From Eubacteriales bacterium (lineage in GTDB: Bacteria; Bacillota; Clostridia; Saccharofermentanales; UBA5734), in NCBI GenBank assembly GCA_028685755.1, contig JAQUDJ010000002.1, positions 1 through 53,576 of the forward strand: DNA of 53,576 nucleotides. The letters run 5' to 3'. Shown here in pieces: positions 27,382-36,505 of this stretch. A model generated the notes under the pieces. The model was not told the DNA's origin and did no database searches. It was given only the letters and a program-made list of their open reading frames with translations. The position numbers and the translations under genes were made by a program. The first letter of the stretch is position 1. Each line of letters starts with the position of its first letter.

Positions 27382-27411
27382 ATTATACTGTGCGTCACAC
27401 ATTAATATCAA
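27382..27411 (-). promoter_or_regulatory. Promoter of the PadR operon with internal dyad
   Basis: On the minus strand TTGATA (27406-27411) and TATAAT (27382-27387) are 18 bp apart. Between and next to them lies the dyad TGTG-5-CACA at 27389-27401. A dyad inside the spacer fits autorepression by the PadR protein. Confidence 0.65.
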
Positions 27412-27421
27412 TATAATAATA

Positions 27422-27655
27422 TTAATGCAGGATTAATCTATATGCTTCGAAAGCACCCAGTATAATCTCCAAATAATACTTCACAGATGAGAAGTACGTG
27501 TTGAGTTCATCTTGCCAGTTTTGAGAACTGACTTGCAGCACAGCGTAATAGGCTTCTTGAGTTTTTTCTATCAGCATCTCAAGGCTAAAATATTTTCCAA
27601 AGACGTTTCTTGAACGATATAAAAGCAACAAGTTTAAGCAGTTCTTATACCTGGT
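27422..27655 (-). pseudogene. Fic family protein, C-terminal fragment
   Basis: The minus-strand reading frame ends with LNLLLLYRS, a GKYFSLEMLIEKTQEAYYAV block, then SSQNW and VKYYLEIILGAF. This is the C-terminal helical part of longer Fic proteins (adenylyltransferases). The catalytic HPFxxGNGR motif is absent, and the frame has no proper start or ribosome site. It is a relic, with no expected function. Confidence 0.65.
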
Positions 27656-27726
27656 TGAAGTTAAAGGCGAGGATAAATCGACTATCTCTGAGGTTATCGC
27701 TAAGAAATCGCGGTATCTAATATTGT

Positions 27727-27900
27727 GAGGTAGCTTTTCATTGGAGCACTCGCCTGCGATCGAAAGCCTATTTGCGTAAATCTCCGAAACGGCACTTTAC
27801 TGACCCGTCGATCGCCGTAGCTGTTTTGCAGACCGACCCGACGGTTTGCTGCGAGATTTCAATACTTTTGGCCGAATTAACGCGAAAAACTTCATTTTAG
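27727..27900 (+). pseudogene. DUF4143-domain ATPase fragment with frameshift
   Basis: The plus strand reads LRSKAYLRKSPKRHFTDPSI and then AVAVLQTDP. After a frame change near 27838 it continues as DGLLRDFNTFGR. Together these match the C-terminal DUF4143 part of a common family of AAA ATPases. The ATPase domain is missing. Another relic in this decayed stretch. Confidence 0.6.
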
Positions 27901-27934
27901 GCGGTTTCTGCTAAAAGTGGTTGTCCACCTATTT

Positions 27935-27949
27935 TGGAGCCTGTTGACG
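27935..27949. repeat. Displaced copy of the tRNA-Thr 3' end (candidate att site)
   Basis: TGGAGCCTGTTGACG here is identical to 29018-29032, the 3' end of the tRNA-Thr gene including CCA. Same orientation, 1,083 bp apart. A tyrosine-recombinase fragment lies between them. This is the pattern left by site-specific integration into a tRNA gene. Confidence 0.65.
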
Positions 27950-27963
27950 CGTTGGATACAATT

Positions 27964-28458
27964 TCAAGATTTAGAGGGCTTTGCATCCTGTGTCTGATGT
28001 AGCTTCAGCATGACTAGACGTGCGATAGGTTGGGCAACATAAGCTTCGACAAAAAATGAGATCGCGAAGTTGCGCGGCCATTTGTAGAAAAACAGGCGGA
28101 TGGGATCGAGACTAATCTGGCGACTCCCTATCCAGGTGCCAATGACCGTCAAGAAGATCGACATCAATAAGACCGAGAAAATGATGTTGATGAGCATATG
28201 AGCGTCAAAGCTATCGCCTTTTTTCACGATACGGTAAGTCAACCATTCAGCGGGTTTGTAGGTGATCAAGACCAGAGCTATGACCGTGACCCAGATCAAA
28301 GGGATAACTTTGAGTGTATCAGCCCAGATTGACAGGCGAAATCCCAGTTCAAAGAATGTAATCAGGGGCGCGATCAAGTTGACTGAGATGATCGAAATCA
28401 CAGCCATGAAGAGAGCAAATTCCTGCTTGTTTCGGGGAAGTTTCATGTAGTAATCCAA
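27964..28458 (-). CDS. DUF2798 family membrane protein
   Basis: A 164-residue protein with about four hydrophobic helices. LPRNKQEFALFMAVISIISV, ITYKPAEWLTYRI and KWPRNFAISFFVEAYVAQPI are typical of DUF2798-type proteins seen in Bacillota. I chose the TTG at 28458 because AGGAGG lies 7 nt upstream; the ATG 12 bp later is too far from it. Function unknown. It lies between the two putative att repeats and could be the only surviving cargo gene. Confidence 0.72.
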   Translation of the reverse strand: MDYYMKLPRNKQEFALFMAVISIISVNLIAPLITFFELGFRLSIWADTLKVIPLIWVTVIALVLITYKPAEWLTYRIVKKGDSFDAHMLINIIFSVLLMSIFLTVIGTWIGSRQISLDPIRLFFYKWPRNFAISFFVEAYVAQPIARLVMLKLHQTQDAKPSKS

Positions 28459-28659
28459 CGGGGTTCCTCCTGAGTTAATATTCGGGCAAAAAGAAAGCAC
28501 GCGACTTTGATGAGTCCCGTGCTGATCAATTATACGCACCCGATATTTTATTACTTCTCAAGTGTACTGAAAAAACGTATTTCATGTAAGTGTAATTTTT
28601 TGATAATTATCCGATTACCGATTTGTAGAATAAACTGTTGCAACTACCGTTCCACCCTA

Positions 28660-28860
28660 CAAGTGGTCACAGCCCACAGTCTCAGTCATACAAATGCAAC
28701 GCTGCAGGTTGCCGGAGGTGTCGATATTCGAACCGTCTCAAAGCGATTGGGTCATGCCCAGACAAGTACGACCATGTACATCTATTCCCACGCAATCCAA
28801 TCAGCTGATGACGCTGCAGCAGATGCGCCAGATGATGTTTTGAACTCGGATAACAATTAG
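28660..28860 (+). pseudogene. Tyrosine recombinase (integrase), C-terminal fragment
   Basis: The frame reads VTAHSLSHTNATLQVAGG and VDIRTVSKRLGHAQTSTTM, then YIYSHAIQSADDAAA. This is the end of the catalytic domain of phage/ICE-type integrases, with the LGH box and the nucleophile Tyr. The conserved Arg of HxLRH is Ser here (SLSHT). The N-terminal three quarters are missing, so it is inactive. Confidence 0.8.
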
Positions 28861-28972
28861 AAAAAGGACGACACTAAACACCGCCCAAGACCAGTGAAAA
28901 AGGCCAAAATATCAGCGATAAGCCATAAATAAGCCATAAATTTCAAAATAGAACAAGAATACATTAAATATG

Positions 28973-29010
28973 AAAAGCCCTGAGGCTCTAATTTGAACCT
29001 CAGGGCTTTT
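28973..29010 (-). terminator. Terminator of the tRNA-Thr gene
   Basis: A 13-bp stem pairs 28973-28985 with 28998-29010 (AAAAGCCCTGAGG), with a 12-nt loop. Read on the minus strand it follows the tRNA 3' end and ends with TTTT. Confidence 0.75.
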
Positions 29011-29017
29011 ACTTTTG

Positions 29018-29093
29018 TGGAGCCTGTTGACGGATTCGAACCCCCGACCTGCTGATTACAAATCAGCTGCTCTACCAACTGAGCTAAACAGGC
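29018..29093 (-). tRNA. tRNA-Thr (anticodon TGT)
   Basis: A 76-nt cloverleaf on the minus strand. The acceptor GCCTGTT pairs with AACAGGC, the D arm is GCTCAGTTGGTAGAGC, the anticodon loop TTTGTAA gives TGT, the T loop is TTCGAAT and CCA is encoded. The T stem contains an apparent G-G mismatch (position 51 with 63) and a G-U pair, which is unusual but not disabling. Its 3' end is duplicated at 27935-27949. Confidence 0.93.
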
Positions 29094-29203
29094 GATTAGT
29101 GCCTCATTCATTGGGTTAGCAATAAATTGGGCACGGTTTAGTTTAGGCAAAGGACCTCGATCTGTCAAGCAAATTCAGTCATCTCTGAGCTGTTTTTCGA
29201 ACT

Positions 29204-30094
29204 TTAGAATTTTTCTGATTTGGGCGTATAGGGCTTTTCGAGTTCTTGAGGATGCTCGAGAATTTGTTTGAACCGCTGTAATGACCGGGCATAGTAGAAG
29301 CCATCGCCGATGCGTTCATCGAGGGTGATGCCGAGATTGACGACTTCGCGCACGCCGATTGTGCCATCAGCAAGAACTTTGGGGACTTTTTTACTGACCC
29401 CAATTGTGATGAAGACGGGGGTGGTGCCCCATTCGAAGAGGTGATGGAAAGGGGCATCAATTCCGAGGCTGCCGAGGTTGGAAACGAAGACACTGGCGTG
29501 CATTGGATCGAGGTCAATGACAAATTTAGGGAGGAGGTTGTAATAATCGAGCCAAGTCATGATCGCGACAAAGGCCTTGAGAACAAACCGCGGCAAGAGC
29601 ATGAGGACGTTAAACCAATTGACAATTCCGCTGCGTTTGACCGCATCAACTTTAGCCTCGGCTCGGATTTTGTGGACTTCCTTTTGCAATTTGCTTGAAA
29701 TCGATTCGAGGGTCTCATTGGGTTCGAATTTCATGACGACGATCTCTTCTTTGGCGTCATCTTTAAACTCGCGTTTCATCACAAATGCGACCGAGAAGTC
29801 ATTGCGTTGGTAAACACGCCGACCGATGATGAAGCGGTTCATTTGTGGCCGTTCAGCCACAACTCGGATGAGTGCTGCCAATATGACGTGGAATAAAGTC
29901 ATTTTGACGCCACCATTGCTGAGTGTTTGGTGGTTATGTTCATGGAGAAAGGCTTTGATTTCTGTGATGTCAATTTCTTGGGTGAAATAGATCGCAGACT
30001 CATTACGCTTTTGCATGAGGAAGGGCATAAATGCCATCATCGGGTCGTAATTGCGCAAATGTTTTCCTTCGGGACGGCGGGTGAATAGGCTCAT
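29204..30094 (-). CDS. 2-oxo acid dehydrogenase E2-like acyltransferase domain protein
   Basis: The 296-residue protein consists only of the catalytic-domain fold of E2 acyltransferases, without lipoyl or E1-binding domains. Recognisable parts are MTLFHVILAALIRVVAERPQ, FVSNLGSLGIDAPFHHLFEW and the C-terminal NLGITLDERIGDG. The active-site His of the usual HRxxDG is Glu here (ERIGDG), so classical acyl transfer to CoA is doubtful. No E1, E3 or lipoyl protein gene is nearby. The start overlaps the preceding membrane-protein gene by 4 bp (ATGA), so the two probably work together. Confidence 0.8.
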   Translation of the reverse strand: MSLFTRRPEGKHLRNYDPMMAFMPFLMQKRNESAIYFTQEIDITEIKAFLHEHNHQTLSNGGVKMTLFHVILAALIRVVAERPQMNRFIIGRRVYQRNDFSVAFVMKREFKDDAKEEIVVMKFEPNETLESISSKLQKEVHKIRAEAKVDAVKRSGIVNWFNVLMLLPRFVLKAFVAIMTWLDYYNLLPKFVIDLDPMHASVFVSNLGSLGIDAPFHHLFEWGTTPVFITIGVSKKVPKVLADGTIGVREVVNLGITLDERIGDGFYYARSLQRFKQILEHPQELEKPYTPKSEKF

Positions 30095-30963
30095 GATCGC
30101 TTTCCTCGCTTTGGCTTTTTTTTGCGGGCAGGGAAGAGGCTGAAGGTTAAGAGGAAAAGGCTAACAGCTAATACGGGCTCGGTTGGACTGAGATATCGAA
30201 CGCGAACAGGCGATCCGGAGCCTAAATTAGGCCATGGCAAAATCTGACCAAGCCATGGCCAACTAGTCGCCTCGTTGATCAGTTGTTGCATGCGCAAGGC
30301 GCCGTTGCGAATGCCTTGAACGTATAGTGGATCGTTGATCCAGTTCAAATAATGCTCAGACAGAGGCCAATAGCCTTGGTTGCCGAGCAAAACCATTATT
30401 TGTGCGATGAGTGCGATAATCGCTAATATTAAACCCCAGAGGCGTAGCCGATTTGCTTTTGGGTGCGGGGCAGGTTGGAGTTCTGGCGCGAGAATCCGCC
30501 GCGGATGAATGCTGAGTAACTGAGCCAGCTTGATATCGAAGTGTTTGAGATCATGCCAAAGTTCATCACCAATTCGCTTGAATTTTGCTTTCAAATAGCG
30601 TGCCCGCATCACGCGCGTGATCGATTTGGCCCAGTTGCGCAAGATTTCCTGTGGACTCAATTGTTGCAGTGTTTTTCGAATACCTGCCCAATCGACTTGT
30701 TTGAGCGCAAAAACGAGGTTGATCAACGAAAAAAGAACGAATAGACCGCGTGACGTGGCTTGCAAAGTCATGAGTAAGTACCGATCGTCAGTCCAGATTA
30801 AGTCAGGCCAATAAGTGGCTAGCCAAAACGGCATTAGTCCCAAAAAAAAGCCGAGTGGTAAGAGAAACACCGCGCGTAATTCCCAAAGCATCAAAACTTT
30901 GGGCTGCCGCGACCGGATGGTGCCGATTAAGATTGCCAAGATAAATGGGACCAAATAAAACAT
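30091..30963 (-). CDS. Membrane protein of unknown function
   Basis: A 290-residue protein with hydrophobic helices near the N-terminus (about 2-14, 28-50, 63-85), a long basic middle part (about 90-170) and two more helices (about 175-195 and 262-280). It ends in a strongly basic tail, ARKKKPKRGKRS. The N-terminal part resembles DUF5317-type proteins, but I am not certain. It overlaps the E2-like gene by 4 bp and follows leuS by 11 bp, so it may share the leuS transcript. Confidence 0.6.
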   Translation of the reverse strand: MFYLVPFILAILIGTIRSRQPKVLMLWELRAVFLLPLGFFLGLMPFWLATYWPDLIWTDDRYLLMTLQATSRGLFVLFSLINLVFALKQVDWAGIRKTLQQLSPQEILRNWAKSITRVMRARYLKAKFKRIGDELWHDLKHFDIKLAQLLSIHPRRILAPELQPAPHPKANRLRLWGLILAIIALIAQIMVLLGNQGYWPLSEHYLNWINDPLYVQGIRNGALRMQQLINEATSWPWLGQILPWPNLGSGSPVRVRYLSPTEPVLAVSLFLLTFSLFPARKKKPKRGKRS

Positions 30964-30974
30964 CAGTTAACGGC

Positions 30975-33446
30975 TTAGCGCACGACGAGGTTCGCGAGGC
31001 GACCCTTGACGTAGATAAATTTGACGAGCTCTTTATCGGCGAGAATGGCAGTCGCGCGGTTATCTGCTTTAATAAGCGCTTCGACCTGATCGGCTGTTGC
31101 ATCCGATGGGATATCGATGCGGAATTTGACCGTGCCATTGACTTGTACAGCCACCTCGATCGTATCGCGAATCAGCGCGAAGGGGTCAAATGTTGGCCAT
31201 TCTTGTTTAAATATCGATTCACGGTAGCCGAGTTGGCTCCATGCTTCTTCACAAAAATGTGGTGCAAATGGGGCCATCAGGCGCAGCAGGTCTTCAGTTA
31301 CTTGGCGTAGCAACGCGTTGTCGATGTGAACTGCCGATGTTTGGTATTTATTGATGGCGTTGAGTAATTCCATCATGCGCGCGATCGATGTATTGAATTG
31401 GAAGCGTTCAGCATCATGGGTCACGGCACGAATGGTGTAATGGCGGACGTATTGCAGATCCTTGCCTTCCTTGTCGAGGGTGTCAGGCACGTTTTGCGGC
31501 CAAGTTTGTGCTTCTTCGACGAGGTGATCAATGCGGCCGACGAATTTGGCGATGGCTTTGACGCCATCATCATTCCAGGGGCCACCATCGGTGTAGGCAA
31601 AACCGAAGCCAAGATACATCCGGAAGACATCGGAACCATGCTTTTGGATATAAACATCTGGGGAGATCGTATTGCCGCGGGATTTCGACATTTTTTGGCC
31701 ATCCGAGCCGAGAATCGTACCCTGATGGACGAGGGATTTGAACGGTTCATCAAAGCCTAAATAGCCCATGTCGCGGAGTGCTTTGGTGACGAAGCGGGAA
31801 TAAAGCAAATGCATGGCGGCATGTTCGGCGCCACCAATGTACTTGTCGACGGGGCAGAGGGCATCGACTTTATCACGGGCAAAAGGTTGCTGTTCATTCT
31901 TGTTATCGACGTAACGGAATTGGTACCAGGATGAACAGACGAAGGTGTCGAGGGTGTCCGGATCGCGTTCGGCAGGGCCGCCGCAGGTGGGACAAGTTGT
32001 TTCGATGAAGGAGCGGCATTTTTTTAATGGGGATTCACCATCGGGACGGAATTCGACGTCATAAGGCAGCCTGACAGGGAGCTGATCCTCGGGGACCGGG
32101 ACGACGCCACATTTTTCGCAATGGATAATCGGAATCGGCGTGCCCCAATAACGTTGCCGGGAAACGAGCCAATCGCGCAAGCGGTAATTGATCTTTAAAG
32201 CGCCTTGAGCGGTCGTCGCGAGCTTGCTGACAATCGCCTGAATGGCGTCTTTGGAGGTGAGACCATCAAATTCGTCGCTGTTGACGAGACTTCCTTTTTC
32301 ACAGAAGGGTAGCTCGTCTGGTGAGCCGTCGGCCGAAGCGATGACACGGGTGATCGGCAAATTGAATTTGACAGCAAATTCGTAATCACGGTCATCATGT
32401 GCGGGGACTGCCATAACGACGCCCGTGCCGTAACCGGCAATGACATAATCAGCAGCCCAAATCGGGACTTTGGCTCCGGTGATTGGATGAATCGCGTAAG
32501 ATCCGGTAAAGACACCGGTCTTTTCGCGGACGGTCGACATCCGATCAATATCAGAGACTTTGCGAGTTTCGTCGCGATATTTTTCAACTGTCTTGCGGTT
32601 TTCGGCTGTTGTCAAACTATCACAGAGTTCACTTTCTGGGGCGACTACGACATAGGTGACGCCCATGACAGTATCCGCGCGGGTCGTGAAAACAGCCAGA
32701 CTGATCGGCTGTCCATCGTGATCGAGTGCAGGTTTGCCATCGATTTCAGCACCAAAAACGAGTTCAGCACCTTCAGACCGGCCGATCCAGTTCGTCTGGA
32801 TTTTTTTGGTCTTTTCTGGCCAATCAAGGTCGGGCAGACAATCGAGTAACTCTTGGGCGTAAGCTGTGATTTTGAAGAACCATTGAGTCAGATTCTTGCG
32901 GGTGACTTCGGTACTGCACCGTTCGCAGTGACCCTCATCAACTTGCTCATTGGCCAAAACGGTGTTGCAGTTTGGGCACCAGTTGACGGGCGCATTTTTG
33001 CGATAAGCGAGGCCGTTTTTGTAGAGCTGGAGGAAAAGCCATTGGTTCCAGCGATAATACTCCGGATCACAGGTTGCAAATTCGGCATCCCAGTCAAACA
33101 TGCCACCCATTTCGCGGAGCTGCTTGACCATCGTGCGAATATTGTTATAGGTGCTATCTTGAGGGTGAATGCCCGTTTTGATGGCATAATTTTCGGCAGG
33201 TAAGCCAAAAGCGTCAAAGCCCATGGGCTGGAAAATCTCATAGCCTTGCATTTTTTTGAGTCTTGCCCACGAATCAGACAGGGAGTAATTGTACCAGTGG
33301 CCGACATGCAGATTCGCCCCTGACGGGTAGGAGAACATTTCCATCACGTAGAGCTTCTTGTCCATTCGCGCTGGATTAAAATGATGCATCTGGGAATCTT
33401 CCCAGTATTGTTGCCACTTGCGATCAATATCGACGTTATAGGCCAT
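30975..33446 (-). CDS. leuS: Leucyl-tRNA synthetase
   Basis: An 823-residue class I synthetase that charges tRNA-Leu. The HIGH-like motif is [12 protein letters not shown] (39-50), the editing domain carries [18 protein letters not shown], the zinc region has [13 protein letters not shown], and KMSKS is intact ([10 protein letters not shown] near 585). Length is normal for the bacterial enzyme. The ATG at 33446 is chosen because GAGGGTG precedes it and [15 protein letters not shown] is the usual N-terminus. No T-box leader was recognised upstream. Confidence 0.97.
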   Translation of the reverse strand: MAYNVDIDRKWQQYWEDSQMHHFNPARMDKKLYVMEMFSYPSGANLHVGHWYNYSLSDSWARLKKMQGYEIFQPMGFDAFGLPAENYAIKTGIHPQDSTYNNIRTMVKQLREMGGMFDWDAEFATCDPEYYRWNQWLFLQLYKNGLAYRKNAPVNWCPNCNTVLANEQVDEGHCERCSTEVTRKNLTQWFFKITAYAQELLDCLPDLDWPEKTKKIQTNWIGRSEGAELVFGAEIDGKPALDHDGQPISLAVFTTRADTVMGVTYVVVAPESELCDSLTTAENRKTVEKYRDETRKVSDIDRMSTVREKTGVFTGSYAIHPITGAKVPIWAADYVIAGYGTGVVMAVPAHDDRDYEFAVKFNLPITRVIASADGSPDELPFCEKGSLVNSDEFDGLTSKDAIQAIVSKLATTAQGALKINYRLRDWLVSRQRYWGTPIPIIHCEKCGVVPVPEDQLPVRLPYDVEFRPDGESPLKKCRSFIETTCPTCGGPAERDPDTLDTFVCSSWYQFRYVDNKNEQQPFARDKVDALCPVDKYIGGAEHAAMHLLYSRFVTKALRDMGYLGFDEPFKSLVHQGTILGSDGQKMSKSRGNTISPDVYIQKHGSDVFRMYLGFGFAYTDGGPWNDDGVKAIAKFVGRIDHLVEEAQTWPQNVPDTLDKEGKDLQYVRHYTIRAVTHDAERFQFNTSIARMMELLNAINKYQTSAVHIDNALLRQVTEDLLRLMAPFAPHFCEEAWSQLGYRESIFKQEWPTFDPFALIRDTIEVAVQVNGTVKFRIDIPSDATADQVEALIKADNRATAILADKELVKFIYVKGRLANLVVR

Positions 33447-33504
33447 GTGAAACACCCTCGATAGTCTAGTTTGGCGATTCAAAATCGCGTACTCGGCTAT
33501 TTTA

Positions 33505-33540
33505 ACAAAAACTGCCGCCAATTACACTACAAAAGGCGGC
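33505..33540 (-). terminator. Terminator after the TraX-like gene
   Basis: On the minus strand GCCGCC (33535-33540) pairs with GGCGGC (33514-33519), then AG and five T follow. It lies 47 bp after the TraX-like stop codon. Confidence 0.65.
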
Positions 33541-33586
33541 TGTAAACGGTTTGGGGTGACTCGTATTTCAGTGAGAAGATCGATTT

Positions 33587-34423
33587 TTAGGCGAGTGGTC
33601 CGATAAAGAGATACCGTATCGCGCAGAGAATCAGAATGTGCACCGGGTAGAAGAGGTAAAAGGCGTATTTTTGCCAAACCGGCGGTCTCTTTTCCTTGCG
33701 AAAAGCGATGATGATCGGGATTGCCATTAATGAAAAAAGTTGGATCATCGCCCAGTTTAAGGAGGTATCGCCACTTAATGTCCGCGTCACGAGAAAGAGT
33801 AAATTGACCGGGGCAAGAATCATGAACATGCGCTGTTCCCAACGGTCTTCGGGCGTTTTGTCTGTCGCAATATAAAAACCTAAAACTGTGAAAATGCCAT
33901 AAGCGCCATAGTCTGCCTTGAGCCATTCGGCTCCAGCAACCGCTAGCAGTACCGCAACGTAACCAATTATTACCCCTAAACGCGCATCTAGTGTAATTCC
34001 GCCAATACTGACACGAACGTCAAAGCGTGTCGAAACAGGTGCGGTATTAGTCGATGCGGGAATTGGCCGGAGGCTGGCAATCACATCCAGACTAGCGTCA
34101 CGAGCTAACCGGTAGCCCGTCAATGCCACGATGGCTAGCGAAAATGTGATAAGGACATTGGTCCAGTCCATTGTGAGGCCAATTAAGCGATCAGCCAATC
34201 TGATCACGAGCTCAGCAATCCCTGCGAAAAAAACCATGCGTGCGAAATAATTGATCAAATTACGCGTCCGGGCAAAGCCGCGAGCGATCGACCAGGCAAA
34301 AACTGGGAAAGCTAAACGCCCGATCGTCCGCAAGAGGAGGACAAGAAAATCGGGTAGCATATCGTAATAATAAAAGCCGATATGATCGAGCACCATGAAT
34401 AGTGCAGCGAACAATTTCAGCAT
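33587..34423 (-). CDS. TraX family membrane protein
   Basis: A 278-residue polytopic membrane protein. The N-terminus MLKLFAALFMVLDHIGFYYY, then LLRTIGRLAFPVFAWSIARG, and the end YAFYLFYPVHILILCAIRYL fit the TraX family. TraX acetylates F pilin in Escherichia coli; chromosomal relatives in Bacillota are probably acyltransferases of unknown target. The ATG at 34423 follows AAAGGCGG. It is divergent from mbl. Confidence 0.85.
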   Translation of the reverse strand: MLKLFAALFMVLDHIGFYYYDMLPDFLVLLLRTIGRLAFPVFAWSIARGFARTRNLINYFARMVFFAGIAELVIRLADRLIGLTMDWTNVLITFSLAIVALTGYRLARDASLDVIASLRPIPASTNTAPVSTRFDVRVSIGGITLDARLGVIIGYVAVLLAVAGAEWLKADYGAYGIFTVLGFYIATDKTPEDRWEQRMFMILAPVNLLFLVTRTLSGDTSLNWAMIQLFSLMAIPIIIAFRKEKRPPVWQKYAFYLFYPVHILILCAIRYLFIGPLA

Positions 34424-34581
34424 AAAAGGCCGCCTTTCATCATCTGATTGAGACCTGCTTTTTTGAGCGATCAACACAGATGAAAAACCCGAAAAATTTG
34501 ATTAAATGTAGAGATTATTGTATCATTGTCGGGCACGGGGCACAATTTGTCCGTGAATGTTTCAGAATGGGGATCGTTTCA

Positions 34582-35595
34582 ATGCATTTAGGAATGGATA
34601 TCGGTATTGATTTAGGTACGGCTACCGTGCTTGTATACGTTAAAGGTAAAGGCGTCGTTCTTCGTGAACCGTCAGTTGTCGCAATCAACTCCAAAACAGG
34701 CAAAGTCCTCGCCGTCGGTGAGGGCGCTAGCCTGATGTTAGGCCGCACACCAGGCATCGTCGATGCCATTCGCCCGCTGCGCGATGGCGTTATTTCGGAT
34801 TTCAAAGTGACCGAAGTCATGCTCAAAGCATTTATCAATCGGGTTTGCAAAGGCTTACGGGCAAAATATTTCAAACCAACAATTATTGTTTGTGTTCCGA
34901 GTGTGATCACACCTGTTGAACAAAAAGCTGTAGAAGATGCGTGCAAACACGCGGGCGCTAAGGATGTTTACCTGATCCGTGAACCCATCGCTGCGGCGAT
35001 TGGGGCTGGAATTGATATCACTAAAGCATGTGGTAGCATGATTGTCGATATCGGTGGCGGTACCACGGATATTGCAGTCATCTCGCTGACGCAGCCAGTC
35101 GTTGATTTCTCACTCAAGGTCGCTGGTGACAAATTTGACGAAGCCATTGTCAAACATGTCCGCCGCAAACACAACGTGTTAATCGGTGAACGTACAGCCG
35201 AAGATCTCAAGATCAATATTGGTTGCGCCTACCCGCGTGAAGAAGAGCTGTCTATGGAAATCCGTGGTCGCAATTTGATCACAGGTATGCCGGCGACCAT
35301 TTCGATTAATTCGACCGAAATGCTCGAAGCCCTTGAAGAACCAGTCAGCCAGATTTTCGAAGCCGTACATACCGTTCTCGAACGGACACCCCCGGAACTG
35401 ATGTCTGACATCAGCCAGCGCGGGATTGTGATGACCGGTGGCGGGGCCTTGTTGTACGGCCTGGACCGAATGTTAGCTGCCAAAATCGGCATTGACGTTG
35501 TTGTTGCTGATGATGCAATCTCGTGTGTCGCTATCGGCACCGGTAAAGCCCTCGATATGATGGACAAATTTTCCGCCCTTTCAGATGGCACGTAA
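34582..35595 (+). CDS. mbl: Rod shape-determining protein, MreB/Mbl family
   Basis: A 337-residue actin-like ATPase that guides cell-wall synthesis along the membrane. It shows phosphate-1 IGIDLGTATVLVYVKGKG, GRTPGIVDAIRPLRDGVISD, phosphate-2 IVDIGGGTTDIAVISL and the adenosine motif VMTGGGALLYGL. The start at 34582 (MHLGMDIGIDLG) is preferred over an upstream ATG because GGGGAT lies 7 nt before it. mreC and mreD do not follow, which fits an Mbl-type single gene rather than the mreBCD operon. The mreB/mbl distinction is tentative. Confidence 0.93.
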   Translation: MHLGMDIGIDLGTATVLVYVKGKGVVLREPSVVAINSKTGKVLAVGEGASLMLGRTPGIVDAIRPLRDGVISDFKVTEVMLKAFINRVCKGLRAKYFKPTIIVCVPSVITPVEQKAVEDACKHAGAKDVYLIREPIAAAIGAGIDITKACGSMIVDIGGGTTDIAVISLTQPVVDFSLKVAGDKFDEAIVKHVRRKHNVLIGERTAEDLKINIGCAYPREEELSMEIRGRNLITGMPATISINSTEMLEALEEPVSQIFEAVHTVLERTPPELMSDISQRGIVMTGGGALLYGLDRMLAAKIGIDVVVADDAISCVAIGTGKALDMMDKFSALSDGT

Positions 35596-35621
35596 GCAAA
35601 AGCTTTGATAAGAGGTTAAAT

Positions 35622-36419
35622 ATGTATATCGATAAGCAAATTAAACGTGGTTACAACGAATATGTGAGTCTTGATGTCAATAATGGCGAAGGTAGCTGGA
35701 TGGATGTAGGACTGTTGGTCCTCGAAGCTGGCGATACCTATACCTTTAATGAAACGCAAAAAGAAATGTCTTGGATTATGATCAAGGGTCAAGCCACCGT
35801 TCAGTTTGCAGATCAGACGGTCGAAATGGACAGACCAAATCCATTCGATTACAACCCTTACTGTATATTATTAGCCGCCGGTGACAGTTGCACGTTGACT
35901 GCCAAAGCCCGAAGTGAATTTTATGTCCAAAAGTCATATAACGAGCGCACTTATCCAGCACGTTTATACACCCCATCAGAAGTAGACACTTGGCGTCGCG
36001 GCGCCGATGGCGAACTCGACAACTGCATGAAGCGCGATGTTCGTACCTGCTATGATTACGAAACCGCTCCATATTCGAATATGGTGCTCGGCGAAGTCAT
36101 CAATTTGCCAGGAAAATGGTCAAGTTATCCACCGCACGGCCATCCACAACCCGAAATTTATTTTTACTACTTCGAAAAAGAACAGGGCTTTGGTGCTGGT
36201 TGGATCAATGGTGAAGTGCACGAACTGCATCACTATGGTTGCGCCGTCATTACTGAAGGTACACATTCTCAGGTTATGGCACCTGGATACACCTGCTGCT
36301 ACATGTGGGGTATACGCCATCTGCCAGATAATCCTTGGGAAAAAACTCGCATCGATGATCCGGCACACGTCTGGTTGTTGGATCCGAATGCCGAGTACTG
36401 GAACGGCGAAAAGAAATAA
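35622..36419 (+). CDS. iolB: 5-deoxy-glucuronate isomerase
   Basis: The 265-residue bicupin matches IolB: NGEGSWMDVGLLVLEAGDTY in the first cupin, and YPPHGHPQPEIYFYYF with His and Glu metal ligands in the second, then HLPDNPW near the end. IolB converts 5-deoxy-glucuronate to 5-dehydro-2-deoxy-gluconate in the classical inositol pathway. No iolC, iolD or iolE lies beside it. It stands alone between mbl and an MFS gene, about 20 kb from the inositol locus. AAGAGGTTAAAT precedes the start. Confidence 0.9.
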   Translation: MYIDKQIKRGYNEYVSLDVNNGEGSWMDVGLLVLEAGDTYTFNETQKEMSWIMIKGQATVQFADQTVEMDRPNPFDYNPYCILLAAGDSCTLTAKARSEFYVQKSYNERTYPARLYTPSEVDTWRRGADGELDNCMKRDVRTCYDYETAPYSNMVLGEVINLPGKWSSYPPHGHPQPEIYFYYFEKEQGFGAGWINGEVHELHHYGCAVITEGTHSQVMAPGYTCCYMWGIRHLPDNPWEKTRIDDPAHVWLLDPNAEYWNGEKK

Positions 36420-36425
36420 GCAGAT

Positions 36426-36456
36426 ACTGCCTGGGTTACCCCGGGCAGTTTTTTTA
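36426..36456 (+). terminator. Intrinsic terminator after iolB
   Basis: A 10-bp stem (36426-36435 with 36440-36449, one G-T pair) and a TTAC loop, followed by eight T. A strong Rho-independent terminator. Confidence 0.88.
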
Positions 36457-36505
36457 CTAGGATCACTGACACACCTGTCCGTGATCCTAACAATTGATTG
36501 GAAAT

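Larger units (their letters stand above)
27935..29032. mobile_element. Remnant of an element integrated in tRNA-Thr
   Basis: The segment is bounded by 15-bp direct repeats of the tRNA 3' end. It holds a recombinase C-terminus at 28660-28860 whose 3' end faces the tRNA, and one intact-looking membrane protein gene at 27964-28458. No replication, transfer or phage structural gene remains, so most of the element has been deleted. Confidence 0.55.

Noticed and set aside
28857-29168. Apparent 103-residue protein across the tRNA region
   Set aside because: It is a translation through the tRNA-Thr gene and its terminator, a usual artefact.
33447-33586. T-box leader before leuS
   Set aside because: No T-box-like conserved GGGTGG antiterminator pairing was found in the 140-bp region, which also holds the terminator of the TraX-like gene.
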